Assembly: GCA_946567425.1 (NCBI GenBank)
Contig: CAMNXF010000008.1
Span: forward strand, 59,945 to 123,944
Length of the DNA: 64,000 bases
DNA from: an uncultured Clostridia bacterium
GTDB lineage: Bacteria; Bacillota; Clostridia; Oscillospirales; Ruminococcaceae
Reading direction: 5' to 3'
In this document: piece after piece, positions 1 to 8,395 of the stretch
Layout: the number at the start of each line of letters is the position of its first letter
How positions within the stretch are numbered: the first letter of the stretch is position 1
Made by a program: the position numbers and the translations under genes
Notes under the pieces: model-generated
Database searches by the model: none
Told to the model about the DNA's origin: nothing
Seen by the model: the letters and a program-made list of their open reading frames with translations, nothing else

Positions 1-484
1 CGATATTCGGCAGCACGCGCCGAACGCTCGAGACCTCGTCGGTCACGCGCTTTATGCTGTCAACGACCCGACCGTCACGCACCACGATAATGTTGCTGTG
101 CCGCCCCATGATTTCCGAAACGACCGTGTTCACGACGATATCGCCGATCTCGTTGGTGCACTCGAAATCGAAGTACAAAATTCGCTCGAGACCGTCCTGA
201 CGTATATTGACGAGCCGACCGCCGCCCAAGTGCTTGCGCAGCAGCATACAGAACATCGGCGGCGACTGCGGGTTTTCGAACTCCGCACTTGTGAGGTTTA
301 CGCGCGCCGAGCCGCCGTTCGCCGAGAATATCAGCGATTTGCGGCTCTTGTCCGCGCCGCCGAGCAGCCGCAGAGAGAGCACTATTTCCTCGCGCGAGGG
401 CTGGTAGATTTTGTCAACTCTCGCGCCTATCAAATTTTTCAGTTCTTCCTTTACGCAGTGTAAAAGCGCTCCGTCAAGCGACAT
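1..484 (-). CDS. rqcH: RqcH/NFACT family protein, N-terminal part (cut by window edge)
   Basis: Reading leftwards from the ATG at 484-482, the first 161 residues begin MSLDGALLHCVKEELKNLIG and continue with GARVDKIYQPSREEIVLSLR and MLLRKHLGGG, the typical start of the NFACT-N domain of RqcH (FbpA/YloA). RqcH binds stalled 50S-peptidyl-tRNA complexes and adds C-terminal alanine tails that mark the nascent chain for degradation. A good SD (AGGGGG) precedes the ATG. The gene continues beyond position 1, so the coiled-coil and NFACT-R parts are not visible. It lies 33 bp downstream of the broken zinc-ribbon gene in the same direction, so the two are probably cotranscribed. Confidence 0.88.
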   Translation of the reverse strand, partial: MSLDGALLHCVKEELKNLIGARVDKIYQPSREEIVLSLRLLGGADKSRKSLIFSANGGSARVNLTSAEFENPQSPPMFCMLLRKHLGGGRLVNIRQDGLERILYFDFECTNEIGDIVVNTVVSEIMGRHSNIIVVRDGRVVDSIKRVTDEVSSVRRVLPNI

Positions 485-517
485 ACCGCCGCCCCCTTTC
501 ACAATATCGGCTTATGA

Positions 518-754
518 TCAGTCCGAAATATCGGTTTTAAACATCATCAATTTGCAGCTTTCGCAGTAAACAGCGCCGATTTGAAATCTCGCGGGAAATC
601 TGACATTATAATATACGTTTTCCAATTTCCCATTGCCGTGTACACGCTCTGTATATGTTGAGGGTTCATTGCCCTCTTTCTAGCAAACCTTACTCCTGGC
701 GTCACCCGAAATAACTCCGTCTTTCATTGCCGAGCCGCAATACGGGCATTTCAC
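518..754 (-). pseudogene. Small zinc-ribbon protein gene interrupted by an in-frame TAG
   Basis: From GTG 754-752 the frame encodes VKCPYCGSAMKDGVISG, then meets TAG at 682-680 (codon 25). It stays open for another 53 codons, including FPARFQIGAVYCESCKLMMF, and stops at TGA 520-518. The two CxxC pairs that would bind one zinc lie on opposite sides of the stop, and no frameshift is needed to join them. Small proteins with this CPYC...CxxC layout are common in Clostridia and of unknown function. A Trp TGG to TAG change is the simplest explanation. Readthrough or a sequence error are alternatives. It sits between the NIF3-like gene and rqcH. Confidence 0.7.
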
Positions 755-780
755 AAAATCACTTCCCACAATATGAAAAT

Positions 781-1554
781 TCACACATAAGCGCAAGGGT
801 CTTGTTCGCACTCCGCGCTGAACACGGGAACGGACGAAAACTCCGCCGTGATGAGTTTCGCAAGCCTGTGTGCCGCTGCCTTTTCCGTGCCGAAATGCCC
901 CGCGTCGACAAGCGTTATTCCGCAGTTTTCTGCCTCGATCCAGAAATTGTGCTTGATGTCGCCCGAGATTATCGCGTCGCAGCCGCGTTCGCGGGCAAGC
1001 CGCATTACGTTTCGGTCGACACCGCCGCCGCAGCATACCGCAATCCGCTTTATCGGGCGGTTCGTTCGACTGTAACGAACGCCGCCAAGGTCGAGCCTTT
1101 CCTTGCAGTACTCGGCGAGCATCTGCGGCGTGAACTCGAGCGGTATCTCGCAAACCGCGCCGAAACCCTTTCCGTTGGGCTGCGTTACCTCGAGAACACC
1201 CTCGCTCGTCCATTCCAGCAGCTCCACCAACGTATCGTTTACGCCGCCCTCAGCGATATCGAGGTTGGTGTGCATGGCTATCGCGGCAATATCGCGGCGG
1301 ATAAGTTCTGCGGCAACGCTCCGCGCGGGAATGCACTTCAGTGCATCAAAAATCACAGGGTGGTGCGAAACGATGAGGTTCGCGCCCTTTTCGGCAGCCT
1401 CCTTGATAACGTCGAGCGTTATGTCAAGGCAGCAGCACACTCCCGTGACCTCCGCAGTGCTGTCTCCGACAAGCAAGCCCACGTTGTCAAAACTCTCGGC
1501 GCTTTTCAGCGGAGCGAGCGTATCCAGATAGTTTAAAATATCTCCAACCGTCAT
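781..1554 (-). CDS. NIF3-like dinuclear metal centre protein (YqfO family)
   Basis: A 257-residue protein of the Nif3/YqfO family. Visible signatures are the N-terminal SFDNVGLLVGD (21-31), the metal-ligand segment IVSHHPVIF (61-69) and the C-terminal DAGHFGTE that supplies the second His/Glu ligand set. The fold is well conserved and binds two metal ions; the substrate is not firmly known. The internal PII-like insert of longer homologues is short or absent here. ATG 1554 is chosen because GAGGTG stands 6-7 nt upstream. In many Firmicutes the gene follows trmK, as it does here, though about 250 bp of AT-rich DNA separate them. Confidence 0.9.
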   Translation of the reverse strand: MTVGDILNYLDTLAPLKSAESFDNVGLLVGDSTAEVTGVCCCLDITLDVIKEAAEKGANLIVSHHPVIFDALKCIPARSVAAELIRRDIAAIAMHTNLDIAEGGVNDTLVELLEWTSEGVLEVTQPNGKGFGAVCEIPLEFTPQMLAEYCKERLDLGGVRYSRTNRPIKRIAVCCGGGVDRNVMRLARERGCDAIISGDIKHNFWIEAENCGITLVDAGHFGTEKAAAHRLAKLITAEFSSVPVFSAECEQDPCAYV

Positions 1555-1755
1555 TGTTTCACCTCGTCGACGTTCTGTAATACAAATTCGACAAATTACG
1601 ACAAGTATATTATTGCTATAATACATTTTGTCATTAAATGTTTAAATATGTCAAATTGAAAACAATTTGCTCACAATTTCTTTTGTGTATTTCATAAAAA
1701 AGAGAAATATCTCACCTTTTTCAAAAGTGTGTGGTTTATTTTGGTTTGTACCGAT

Positions 1756-1784
1756 AATTCACAAAAAGTGCATATTTGTGAATT
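1756..1784. repeat. Perfect 10-bp inverted repeat between trmK and the NIF3 gene
   Basis: AATTCACAAA (1756-1765) and TTTGTGAATT (1775-1784) are exact reverse complements with a 9-nt loop. The repeat lies 18 bp past the trmK stop, so it could be an RNA hairpin ending or stabilising the trmK transcript, although no T-run follows. It could also be an operator; the half sites resemble Rex boxes but in the everted order. The surrounding 1555-1801 region is AT-rich and holds no gene. Confidence 0.5.
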
Positions 1785-1801
1785 AGCATCTGCAACCATT
1801 A

Positions 1802-2467
1802 TTACAAACCGCTTTCAAGGTTATTCGCCCTGTCGAGAATTTCATTCGCCATATTCCGAAGAACCCTCGCTTGTTCTGCGCTGTTGTGAGATTTCTCCAT
1901 TCCGTCGGCATTTTTTCTCAACTTTTCGGCGATTTTCCGCAAAAAAATATGATCGGTAATTCTCCCTGTAAGCGATTCAACAGTACTAATCTCGCGCTGA
2001 ACGCCCGTATACGCAGCCAGCATTATCGTGTAGCCGCGCCCGCCGTCGTAGGCAACGCGCTCCTCCAGAATATTGAAGCCGTTTCTGTACAGCCATTTGC
2101 GCAGAAATTCCGCACGCGTCATAGGCTGAAGAATAAACCGCGTATCGGCGTTAAGAAAGCGGCAGCCGCCGATTATCCGCGCAATAAGCTCGCCGCCCAT
2201 TCCGCATATGATAACGTCGTCGGCAAAATCGATCTCCGCCAGGCCGTCCGATTTTACTATGCGGATATTGTTAACTCCCGTTTCCGAGACTGTTCTGCGT
2301 GCCGCCTCAAGCGGTCCGTCGCGAACGTCCGAGGCAATAACGAACGCAGATTTGTCCATAGCTAAGCGGCAAGCGAGCTGTGCGTGGTCGCAGCCGATGT
2401 CTGCGGCTGTTTTGCCGTTTCTGCACAGCTCCGCCGCTGTTTTCAGCCTGTTGTCAAGAGTGAGCAA
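1802..2467 (-). CDS. trmK: tRNA (adenine(22)-N1)-methyltransferase
   Basis: A 221-residue Rossmann methyltransferase matching TrmK, which methylates N1 of A22 in the D-loop of bacterial tRNAs with SAM. The SAM motif ADIGCDHAQLA lies near residues 22-32, and the family motif IICGMGGELIARII follows near 87-100. LQPMTRAEFLRKWLYRNGF in the middle is also characteristic. The C-terminal third is a coiled helical extension as in B. subtilis YqfN. The start is a TTG (2467-2465), one base after the DUF1858 stop and inside a GGCGAG context, which suggests translational coupling. Confidence 0.9.
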   Translation of the reverse strand: MLTLDNRLKTAAELCRNGKTAADIGCDHAQLACRLAMDKSAFVIASDVRDGPLEAARRTVSETGVNNIRIVKSDGLAEIDFADDVIICGMGGELIARIIGGCRFLNADTRFILQPMTRAEFLRKWLYRNGFNILEERVAYDGGRGYTIMLAAYTGVQREISTVESLTGRITDHIFLRKIAEKLRKNADGMEKSHNSAEQARVLRNMANEILDRANNLESGL

Positions 2468-2468
2468 A

Positions 2469-2669
2469 TCACTCGCCTATTGCTGCGTTCAGCTTGTTGA
2501 CAATATCGTTCGCGTCAACGCCGTGAACGGAGCAAGCCTGTCCGACGGACTCACCGCGCGCGGACGGACAGCCGAGACAGTGCATTCCCATTGCGAGAAA
2601 GATGGGAGCGGCAGCCTCGCCGTTAAAATCGAGAATATCACCGATAATGGTATCAACAGTTACTTTCAT
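2469..2669 (-). CDS. DUF1858 (hybrid-cluster-associated redox disulfide) small protein
   Basis: A 66-residue protein of the DUF1858/TIGR03980 type. It starts KVTVDTIIGDILDFN, reads MGMHCLGCPSARGESVGQAC in the centre, and ends with a helix. The CxxC plus a third Cys form the proposed redox-disulfide motif; members often accompany hybrid-cluster proteins, but the true role is unknown. The ATG has the SD AGGAAG. It is the first gene of a unit continuing into trmK. Confidence 0.85.
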   Translation of the reverse strand: MKVTVDTIIGDILDFNGEAAAPIFLAMGMHCLGCPSARGESVGQACSVHGVDANDIVNKLNAAIGE

Positions 2670-2694
2670 AATAATACTTCCTTTCTTTACTAAC

Positions 2695-2745
2695 GTGTAT
2701 TGACATACACATATTTATTATATCACAAAATTTGCGTTTTGTCTA
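2695..2745 (-). promoter_or_regulatory. Promoter of the DUF1858-trmK unit with a palindrome at its start site
   Basis: On the minus strand TAGACA (2745-2740) and TATAAT (2722-2717) are separated by 17 bp. The predicted start near 2710 falls at the edge of a palindrome, GTGTAT-TGAC-ATACAC (2695-2710), which could be a repressor site or a 5' hairpin. Confidence 0.6.
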
Positions 2746-2775
2746 CCGATATTTCTGTTATTTTTTCCCCGGGTA

Positions 2776-2804
2776 TTGCAATTTAGTAAAAAATATGCTA
2801 TAAT
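2776..2804 (+). promoter_or_regulatory. Promoter of the 2845-4444 gene group
   Basis: TTGCAA (2776-2781) and TATAAT (2799-2804) are separated by exactly 17 bp. The first gene starts about 34 bp after the likely transcription start. It is divergent from the DUF1858 promoter. Confidence 0.7.
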
Positions 2805-2844
2805 ATACAAAAAGTTTTGTTTTTACGGTTTCGGAGATGTATTT

Positions 2845-3585
2845 ATGGTTGATTTTTTCAGAAGAGAGTTGGAGGGCGATCCCGGATTAAAGCTGTTTGG
2901 CGGGCTTCATATCGGGCTATCCGCGTTCTTCCTTATTTTATATATACTTCTGTTCATTTGCCGAAAGCGGCTGAGGGAGTTCGGACATTTTACTGTTATC
3001 AGACGCGGAATGGCGGCGCTGCTCTTCGCGAATATGGTCGTGCATTACACAGGGCGCATCGCAATCGGTGAGTGGCGGTTGGAAGAGGATCTTCCGTTCC
3101 ACCTATGCTTTATCGCGAACTTCTTTATGATGTACATTCTCTCGACCGACAATAAGCATAATCTTTACCGCGTGATTTATTTTTTCACGCTGATAGGTCC
3201 GCTGCCCGCGATCATATGGCCCGACCTTCACCGTACATGGGGCGGATACATTTTTTACCAGTTCATTATAAGCCACCATATAATGCTGTTGTTCAGCCTG
3301 TATTGCCTGTTCGTTCTCGAATACAATACCTCGTTAAAGGGCGTGGCGCTCACGTTCCTTATCGGCAATGCATATATCGGCTTAATGGCGCTGTTTAATC
3401 ACTTCTTCCACACCAACTACGTTATGATCGGGGAGCTGCCGTCACAGCTGTACGAGGTGTACCCGTTCCTTGACAAAATGCCCGCGATATTCTGGCTGGA
3501 GCTGGTGGGAGTGCTGGTTCTTATTGCGGCTTATATTCCAACGCGTTTTATTAAACAACACAGTATAAAGGAGAAAACGACATGA
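2845..3585 (+). CDS. YwaF/TIGR02206-family multi-pass membrane protein
   Basis: A 246-residue membrane protein with about six or seven hydrophobic segments. It has the family's marker LPFHLCFIANFFMMYIL in the second third, and W, H and P residues in the loops (TGRIAIGEWRLEEDLPFHLC). This matches the YwaF family of uncharacterised integral membrane proteins. The ATG at 2845 is preferred over an upstream in-frame codon because GGAGAT precedes it at good spacing and the N-terminus MVDFFRRE fits homologues. The next gene overlaps its stop (ATGA), so they are translated together. Confidence 0.75.
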   Translation: MVDFFRRELEGDPGLKLFGGLHIGLSAFFLILYILLFICRKRLREFGHFTVIRRGMAALLFANMVVHYTGRIAIGEWRLEEDLPFHLCFIANFFMMYILSTDNKHNLYRVIYFFTLIGPLPAIIWPDLHRTWGGYIFYQFIISHHIMLLFSLYCLFVLEYNTSLKGVALTFLIGNAYIGLMALFNHFFHTNYVMIGELPSQLYEVYPFLDKMPAIFWLELVGVLVLIAAYIPTRFIKQHSIKEKTT

Positions 3586-4010
3586 TCGACAAGACAGACG
3601 AATTCTGGGCAAGTGCTACCGCCGACGATATCGACGAGTATCTCAAGGCGTATTCCGACAACTCCGCGCTCGACGTAAAGCCCGTGGTGTGCAGTTGCGG
3701 CGGGGATACGTTTACAATAAGGTGCGATCAGGACGAGAGCGTTGTCGGGGTAAAGTGCGAAAGCTGCGGTGCGGAAAAGCTGCTCGCCGACAGCGCCAAA
3801 TATTGGGACGACGCAGACCCCGAGAACTTTGAGTGTCCGCTGTGCCAAAACCGCGTCTATAACACACGCGTAGGCTTTCGGCGGCGCAGGAACGGCAGCG
3901 TGAAATGGGTGTATATCGGCGTTCGCTGTACAAAGTGCAAGGCACTCGGCTCGCCGTTGGACTGGAAAATCGACTATGAGCCTACCGACGAAATGGAACG
4001 GAACATTTAG
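3582..4010 (+). CDS. Hypothetical protein with three zinc-knuckle CxxC pairs
   Basis: A 142-residue acidic protein that I do not recognise as a named family. It carries three cysteine pairs: CSCGG near residue 38, CESC near 60 and CPLC near 86, plus CTKC near 117. This suggests two zinc ribbons. The N-terminal 35 residues look helical (DEFWASATADDIDEYLKAY). It starts in the ATGA overlap with the YwaF-like gene and its TAG overlaps the GTG of the following gene, so the three are a translationally coupled set. Confidence 0.6.
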   Translation: MIDKTDEFWASATADDIDEYLKAYSDNSALDVKPVVCSCGGDTFTIRCDQDESVVGVKCESCGAEKLLADSAKYWDDADPENFECPLCQNRVYNTRVGFRRRRNGSVKWVYIGVRCTKCKALGSPLDWKIDYEPTDEMERNI

Positions 4011-4444
4011 TGTATTACATTTTGCAATTCACCTGGGAAATTATACAAAATGTTGTCGGCTTTTGTATTTTCTTGGCGAATATTGGTCGGAGGCATTTTC
4101 GGTACGGGGACGCGGTCGTTACGGTCTGGAAATCTCGGCGCGGCAGTCTGGGTCTCGGGACATTCATTTTCATCACCAAGGACGCAATGACGGACGAACG
4201 CCGCGAGTTCACTTTAAAGCACGAATACGGGCATACGCTTCAGTCGATAATACTCGGACCGCTTTTTCTGCCCGTTGTCGGACTGCCGTCGCTGCTTTGG
4301 GCGGGGCTGCTCGTTTTCCGCAAATATCGCGAAAAGAACGCGGTATCATATTATCGTTTCTACACGGAGCGCTGGGCAAATTTTCTCGGGGAGTGTTTCG
4401 CGAAAAATCACGAAATTCCTCTTGACAAAAGCGGAAAAGTGTGA
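4010..4444 (+). CDS. Small membrane protein with HExGH motif
   Basis: A 144-residue protein with an N-terminal hydrophobic segment (IIQNVVGFCIFLANIG), a sheet-rich middle, and LKHEYGHTLQSIILGP around residues 69-84. A second hydrophobic stretch follows. HEYGH resembles zincin (HExxH-like) active sites, so a membrane metallopeptidase is possible, but the third ligand is not obvious. The GTG start shares its G with the preceding TAG. The last 20 codons contain the promoter of the leuS leader, so the two transcription units overlap. Confidence 0.6.
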   Translation: MYYILQFTWEIIQNVVGFCIFLANIGRRHFRYGDAVVTVWKSRRGSLGLGTFIFITKDAMTDERREFTLKHEYGHTLQSIILGPLFLPVVGLPSLLWAGLLVFRKYREKNAVSYYRFYTERWANFLGECFAKNHEIPLDKSGKV

Positions 4445-4450
4445 TAAAAT
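4422..4450 (+). promoter_or_regulatory. Promoter of the leuS T-box leader
   Basis: TTGACA (4422-4427), a 17-bp spacer and TAAAAT (4445-4450). It lies over the 3' end of the HExGH gene, and transcription would start near 4457, just before the T-box stem I. Confidence 0.75.
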
Positions 4451-4473
4451 ATTAGTGATATTTTGGAAATGCT

Positions 4474-4697
4474 TTGACGGGAGAAAAAACCGCATTCGCC
4501 TTTCAGAGAGCCGTTGTTTGGTGCGAAACGGCAGGTCGGCGCGGATAATAGCTCCTCCCCGAGCAGGATCGGTGAACATTCAAGTAGTCGGTTTCGGGTT
4601 CTCCCGTTACAGAGAGATCGAGCGGGCGGTTTTCCGTCAACGAGAGTGGTACAGTGGAGCTTGACTTCACCTCTTGATATGGGGGTGGAGTTTTTCT
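4474..4697 (+). promoter_or_regulatory. T-box riboswitch and terminator controlling leuS
   Basis: The leader has the hallmarks of a T-box that senses uncharged tRNA(Leu). AGAGAG is at 4505-4510, the apical-loop segment GGTGCGA follows at about 4520-4526, and a variant T-box sequence GAGAGTGGTACAGTGG lies at 4642-4657. The terminator hairpin (arms 4665-4673 and 4682-4690) is followed by five T residues (4691-4695). A CTC triplet at 4552-4554 could be the leucine specifier, but I could not fold stem I well enough to be certain. Uncharged tRNA would stabilise the antiterminator and allow read-through into leuS. Confidence 0.85.
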
Positions 4698-4699
4698 GT

Positions 4700-4958
4700 T
4701 TAACGCGGCGCGTAATTAAAATCAACAAACAAGGGAGAAATTCGCAGCCAAGAGCAACAAGCAAAACACGCAACAAAGCAACGCAAGCAAAAAAGCAAGG
4801 CAATAATAACGCAGCGGTAAAAGGCGCAAGCAACGGCGACGACAGAGCGAAACGAAGTGGAGCGGAGGAGTTACCGTTGGCTAACGAACGAAGTGAGCGG
4901 TGCGAGCTTTTGCCATTAAAATAAAGGCGAGCTTTTGCCTTTCAAATAAGGAGGAAAT
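4700..4958 (+). other. Unusually long A-rich leader between T-box terminator and leuS
   Basis: About 260 nt separate the terminator from the leuS ATG. The first part is built of short A-rich GCAA/CAAG units (about 4731-4810). The second part resembles dispersed bacterial repeat DNA (CGAAGTGAGCGG). A 13-base direct repeat GCGAGCTTTTGCC occurs at 4903-4915 and 4928-4940, just before the SD AAGGAGG. A reading frame spans the region but is low-complexity and lacks a ribosome site, so I do not call a gene. Confidence 0.5.
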
Positions 4959-7382
4959 ATGAAATACGATTTTGCCGCCATTGAAAGTAAATGGCAGAAG
5001 TACTGGGAGGAGCACCGCACGTTTCATGCGGAGAATGATTACTCCAAGCCGAAATATTACGCGCTGGTGGAGTTCCCGTATCCGTCGGGCGACGGACTGC
5101 ACGTCGGACACCCGCGTCCGTACACCGCGATGGATATCGTCGCTAGAAAGCGCCGTATGCAAGGGTACAACGTGCTGTTCCCGATGGGGTGGGACGCGTT
5201 CGGTCTGCCAACCGAGAATTACGCGATCAAAAACAAGATACACCCCGCGATAGTCACGAAAAACAATATTGACCGTTTCCGCGGACAGCTGAAAATGCTC
5301 GGCTTGTCGTTCGACTGGGAACGCGAGGTCAACACGACCGACCCGAATTACTTCAAGTGGACACAGTGGATATTCCTTAAGTTGTTCAAGGCGGGGTTGG
5401 CGTATAAAAAGGAGATGAACGTCAACTGGTGCACCTCGTGTAAGGTCGTACTCGCGAATGAGGAGGTCGTCAACGGCGTTTGCGAGCGCTGCCACGGCGA
5501 GGTCATTCACAAGGTGAAGAACCAGTGGATGCTGAAAATAACCGAGTATGCGCAGCGGCTGCTTGACGATCTGGATTCCGTCGATTATTTCGAGAAGATA
5601 AAGACCGCGCAGGTCAACTGGATAGGACGTTCGACGGGCGCGGAGGTAACGTTCAAGACGACTGCGGGCGACGATCTGCTCATCTACACGACGCGTCCTG
5701 ACACGCTGTTTGGCGCGACTTATATGGTAATTTCACCCGAGCACCCGCTCATTGAAAAATGGACGGATAAGATCTCAAATATGGACGCTGTCCGTGAATA
5801 TCAGGCGGCTGCGGCGCGCAAGTCCGATTTCGACCGCACCGAGATGAACAAGGACAAAACGGGCGTTAAGCTCGATGGCGTCCGCGCAATAAATCCCGTG
5901 AACGGCACGGAAATACCGATCTTCATTTCCGATTATGTGCTGATGAGCTACGGCACGGGCGCTATTATGGCGGTTCCCGCGCACGACACGCGCGACTGGG
6001 AGTTCGCGAAAAAGTTCAGCTTGCCGATAGTAGAGGTTGTCAAAGGCGGCGAGGACGTTCAGAAAGAACCGTTCACCGACTGCGCAACGGGCGTACTGAC
6101 AAACTCCGAGTTCCTGAACGGTTTGTCCGTCGAGGACGCCAAGGTCAAGATCAAGGAGTGGCTCACGGAAAAGGGCGTCGGACAGGAAAAGGTCAACTTC
6201 AAGCTCCGCGACTGGGTATTCTCACGTCAAAGATACTGGGGTGAGCCTATTCCCGTTGTTTATTGTGAAAAATGCGGCTGGCAAGCTATCCCCGAGGATG
6301 AGCTGCCGCTGACGCTCCCCGACGTGGAGAGCTATATGCCCACTGACAACGGCGAAAGTCCGCTCTCAACGCTCGAGAGCTTTATCAATACCACCTGTCC
6401 GTGCTGCGGGGGTCCCGCAAAGCGCGAAACCGACACAATGCCGCAGTGGGCCGGTTCGTCTTGGTACTTCCTGCGCTACACCGACCCGACCAACGACAAA
6501 GAGCTCGCGAGCAAGGAGGCACTCAAATACTGGCTGCCCGTCGACTGGTACAACGGCGGTATGGAGCACACTACGCTGCATTTGCTGTACAGCCGTTTCT
6601 GGCATAAGTTCCTGTACGATCAGGGCGTAGTTCCCACCGAAGAACCGTATGCAAAGCGCACCTCGCACGGTATGATACTCGGCATAGACCCCGAACACCC
6701 CGGGAAATTCTGCAAGATGTCCAAGTCGCTGCATAATGTTGTTAATCCGGATGAGGTTATCGCGGAGTACGGCGCGGACACGATGCGCCTGTATGAGATG
6801 TTCGTTGGCGATTTCGAGAAAGCCGCGCCGTGGCAGGAGAACGGTATCAAGGGCTGCAAGCGTTTTCTGGAGCGTATCTGGAATATGGCGGAGAACCTCA
6901 AAGACGGTGACGAGTATTCCGAAAAGCTCTGTTCGTCAATGCACAAGACGGTCAAGAAGGTCTCCGAGGACATTGAAACGCTGAAATTCAACACGGCAAT
7001 CGCAGCGATGATGGGCTTGCTGAACGAGGCGGACGAAGCGGGCGGCTTCAACCGCGAGGAGTTCAGAACGCTGCTTATACTGCTCGATCCGTTCGCGCCG
7101 CATATTGCAGAGGAACTGTTTGAGCGGCTAGGTTTCGGCATTCTTAATGAGCAGAAGTGGGCGGAGTACGACGAAAAGCTCACCGTTGACAGCACCGTAG
7201 AGCTTGCCGTACAGGTGAACGGCAAGGTAAAGGCGCGCTTCAACGCTCCCGTTGACAGCGGCAGGGACGAGCTTATTGCAATGGCGCTCGCGCTTCCCGA
7301 GATAAAGGCACTCACAGACGGCAAGACGATAGTAAAGCAGATCGCCGTGCCGGGTAAGCTGGTCAATATCGTAGTTAAGTAA
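4959..7382 (+). CDS. leuS: Leucyl-tRNA synthetase
   Basis: An 807-residue class Ia synthetase charging tRNA(Leu). It shows the HIGH-type motif [12 protein letters not shown] (about 48-59), the zinc-type cysteines NWCTSC...CERC, and the CP1 editing domain with [14 protein letters not shown]. The [15 protein letters not shown] segment, the KMSKS loop ([14 protein letters not shown]) and a C-terminal anticodon-binding region are also present. Length is normal for the family. The start has a strong SD (AAGGAGG). It is controlled by the T-box leader upstream and ends at a strong terminator. Confidence 0.98.
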   Translation: MKYDFAAIESKWQKYWEEHRTFHAENDYSKPKYYALVEFPYPSGDGLHVGHPRPYTAMDIVARKRRMQGYNVLFPMGWDAFGLPTENYAIKNKIHPAIVTKNNIDRFRGQLKMLGLSFDWEREVNTTDPNYFKWTQWIFLKLFKAGLAYKKEMNVNWCTSCKVVLANEEVVNGVCERCHGEVIHKVKNQWMLKITEYAQRLLDDLDSVDYFEKIKTAQVNWIGRSTGAEVTFKTTAGDDLLIYTTRPDTLFGATYMVISPEHPLIEKWTDKISNMDAVREYQAAAARKSDFDRTEMNKDKTGVKLDGVRAINPVNGTEIPIFISDYVLMSYGTGAIMAVPAHDTRDWEFAKKFSLPIVEVVKGGEDVQKEPFTDCATGVLTNSEFLNGLSVEDAKVKIKEWLTEKGVGQEKVNFKLRDWVFSRQRYWGEPIPVVYCEKCGWQAIPEDELPLTLPDVESYMPTDNGESPLSTLESFINTTCPCCGGPAKRETDTMPQWAGSSWYFLRYTDPTNDKELASKEALKYWLPVDWYNGGMEHTTLHLLYSRFWHKFLYDQGVVPTEEPYAKRTSHGMILGIDPEHPGKFCKMSKSLHNVVNPDEVIAEYGADTMRLYEMFVGDFEKAAPWQENGIKGCKRFLERIWNMAENLKDGDEYSEKLCSSMHKTVKKVSEDIETLKFNTAIAAMMGLLNEADEAGGFNREEFRTLLILLDPFAPHIAEELFERLGFGILNEQKWAEYDEKLTVDSTVELAVQVNGKVKARFNAPVDSGRDELIAMALALPEIKALTDGKTIVKQIAVPGKLVNIVVK

Positions 7383-7394
7383 ATCAAAATAAAG

Positions 7395-7430
7395 AAAGCG
7401 AGCCTTGATTTTTAGGCTCGCTTTTTGTTT
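7395..7430 (+). terminator. Rho-independent terminator of leuS
   Basis: AAAGCGAGCCT and AGGCTCGCTTT form an 11-bp stem followed by T-rich DNA. It may also serve sufB, which ends at 7444 from the other side. Confidence 0.9.
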
Positions 7431-7443
7431 GTTAAGTTGAAAT

Positions 7444-8391
7444 TTACTTTAAAAATCCCTCGATTATCTTTTCCTCCGCCTGCTCTTTGGTAAGTCCGAG
7501 GGAGCAGAGCTTCATTATCTGCTCGCCCGCGATCTTTCCGATAGCGGCTTCGTGGATAAGCTCCGCGTCTACGTTAGCGGCGTTGAGGGCGGGTTGCGCG
7601 TCGACCTTGCCGTTCTCGGCGATTATCGCGTCGCACGCGGAATGCCCCGTGCAGCGGTTGTCCCCCTCGACTACGCTGTAAAACGCCTGATGAGAATTTC
7701 CCCTCGCGACTGAACGCGAGACTAAGTCCGCGCCGCTGTCCTCGCCCTCGAGCTTAACGTGGAAATTTGTAACAGCGTCCTCCTCGTTGTCGGTCATAAT
7801 GCGCTCGCGGACAATTATTTTCGCGTTTTTGCCGAGCTCCGCGTTGGTCGTGCGCGTCGAGCGGTCAACTCCGCCGAGCTGTATGGTATCCATTTCCAGA
7901 CGCGAATTTTCCTTGAGAAAGCACTCGGTCACGGGGTCTATCTTCTTCAGTCCCGCGCCGTCTCCCGTGCCGATGTGTTTTTCCTTGTACAGCACGGAGG
8001 AATTCGGTTCGAGGAAAAAGCGGTGGATACCGTTGTGGCGCGCCTCCTCCTCGCCCTCGTTGTGAACTCCGCAGCCCGCGACGATAACGACGTCAGCGCC
8101 CTCGCCGATGTAGAAATCGTTGTACACCAGATCGTCCACCGCCGTATGCGTAACGCACGCAGGTATAAACACCGTTTCGCCCTTTGTGAACGGCTTTACT
8201 GTTATGTCGATGCCGGGCTTATCCGTTTTGGAGGTTATCGTGATGTTCGCCGAGTTTTGCCGACCCGCGCACTGCGAATCCTCGCGGATATTGTACGCGC
8301 CCGCAAAGCCCTTTTCCGTGTCGTAATCGGAAATGACCTTGAGCATTTCGCCCGTTATATCGTTAAAATTCAAGTTCAAAAGATCGCTCAT
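7444..8391 (-). CDS. sufB: SufB/SufD-family Fe-S scaffold protein (minimal SufBC system)
   Basis: A 315-residue SufB/SufD-fold protein, shorter than classical SufB (about 470). It has the C-terminal core: a beta-helix followed by GHSACDAIIAENGKVDAQP and LIHEAAIGKIAGEQIMKLCSLGL, which carry the Asp/His/Glu residues used at the cluster-assembly interface. Paired only with SufC, it fits the reduced SUF-like system of anaerobic Clostridia and archaea, where a SufB homodimer and SufC build Fe-S clusters. Its SD (GAGGTGATG) lies in the end of sufC, so translation is coupled. Confidence 0.88.
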   Translation of the reverse strand: MSDLLNLNFNDITGEMLKVISDYDTEKGFAGAYNIREDSQCAGRQNSANITITSKTDKPGIDITVKPFTKGETVFIPACVTHTAVDDLVYNDFYIGEGADVVIVAGCGVHNEGEEEARHNGIHRFFLEPNSSVLYKEKHIGTGDGAGLKKIDPVTECFLKENSRLEMDTIQLGGVDRSTRTTNAELGKNAKIIVRERIMTDNEEDAVTNFHVKLEGEDSGADLVSRSVARGNSHQAFYSVVEGDNRCTGHSACDAIIAENGKVDAQPALNAANVDAELIHEAAIGKIAGEQIMKLCSLGLTKEQAEEKIIEGFLK

Positions 8392-8395
8392 ATCA

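Noticed and set aside
1756..1784. Rex operator
   Set aside because: The half sites are in the everted order and the spacing is wrong for Rex.
4514..4924. Plus-strand reading frame of 136 codons across the leuS T-box and leader
   Set aside because: It runs through the T-box terminator, has low-complexity basic sequence and no ribosome site.
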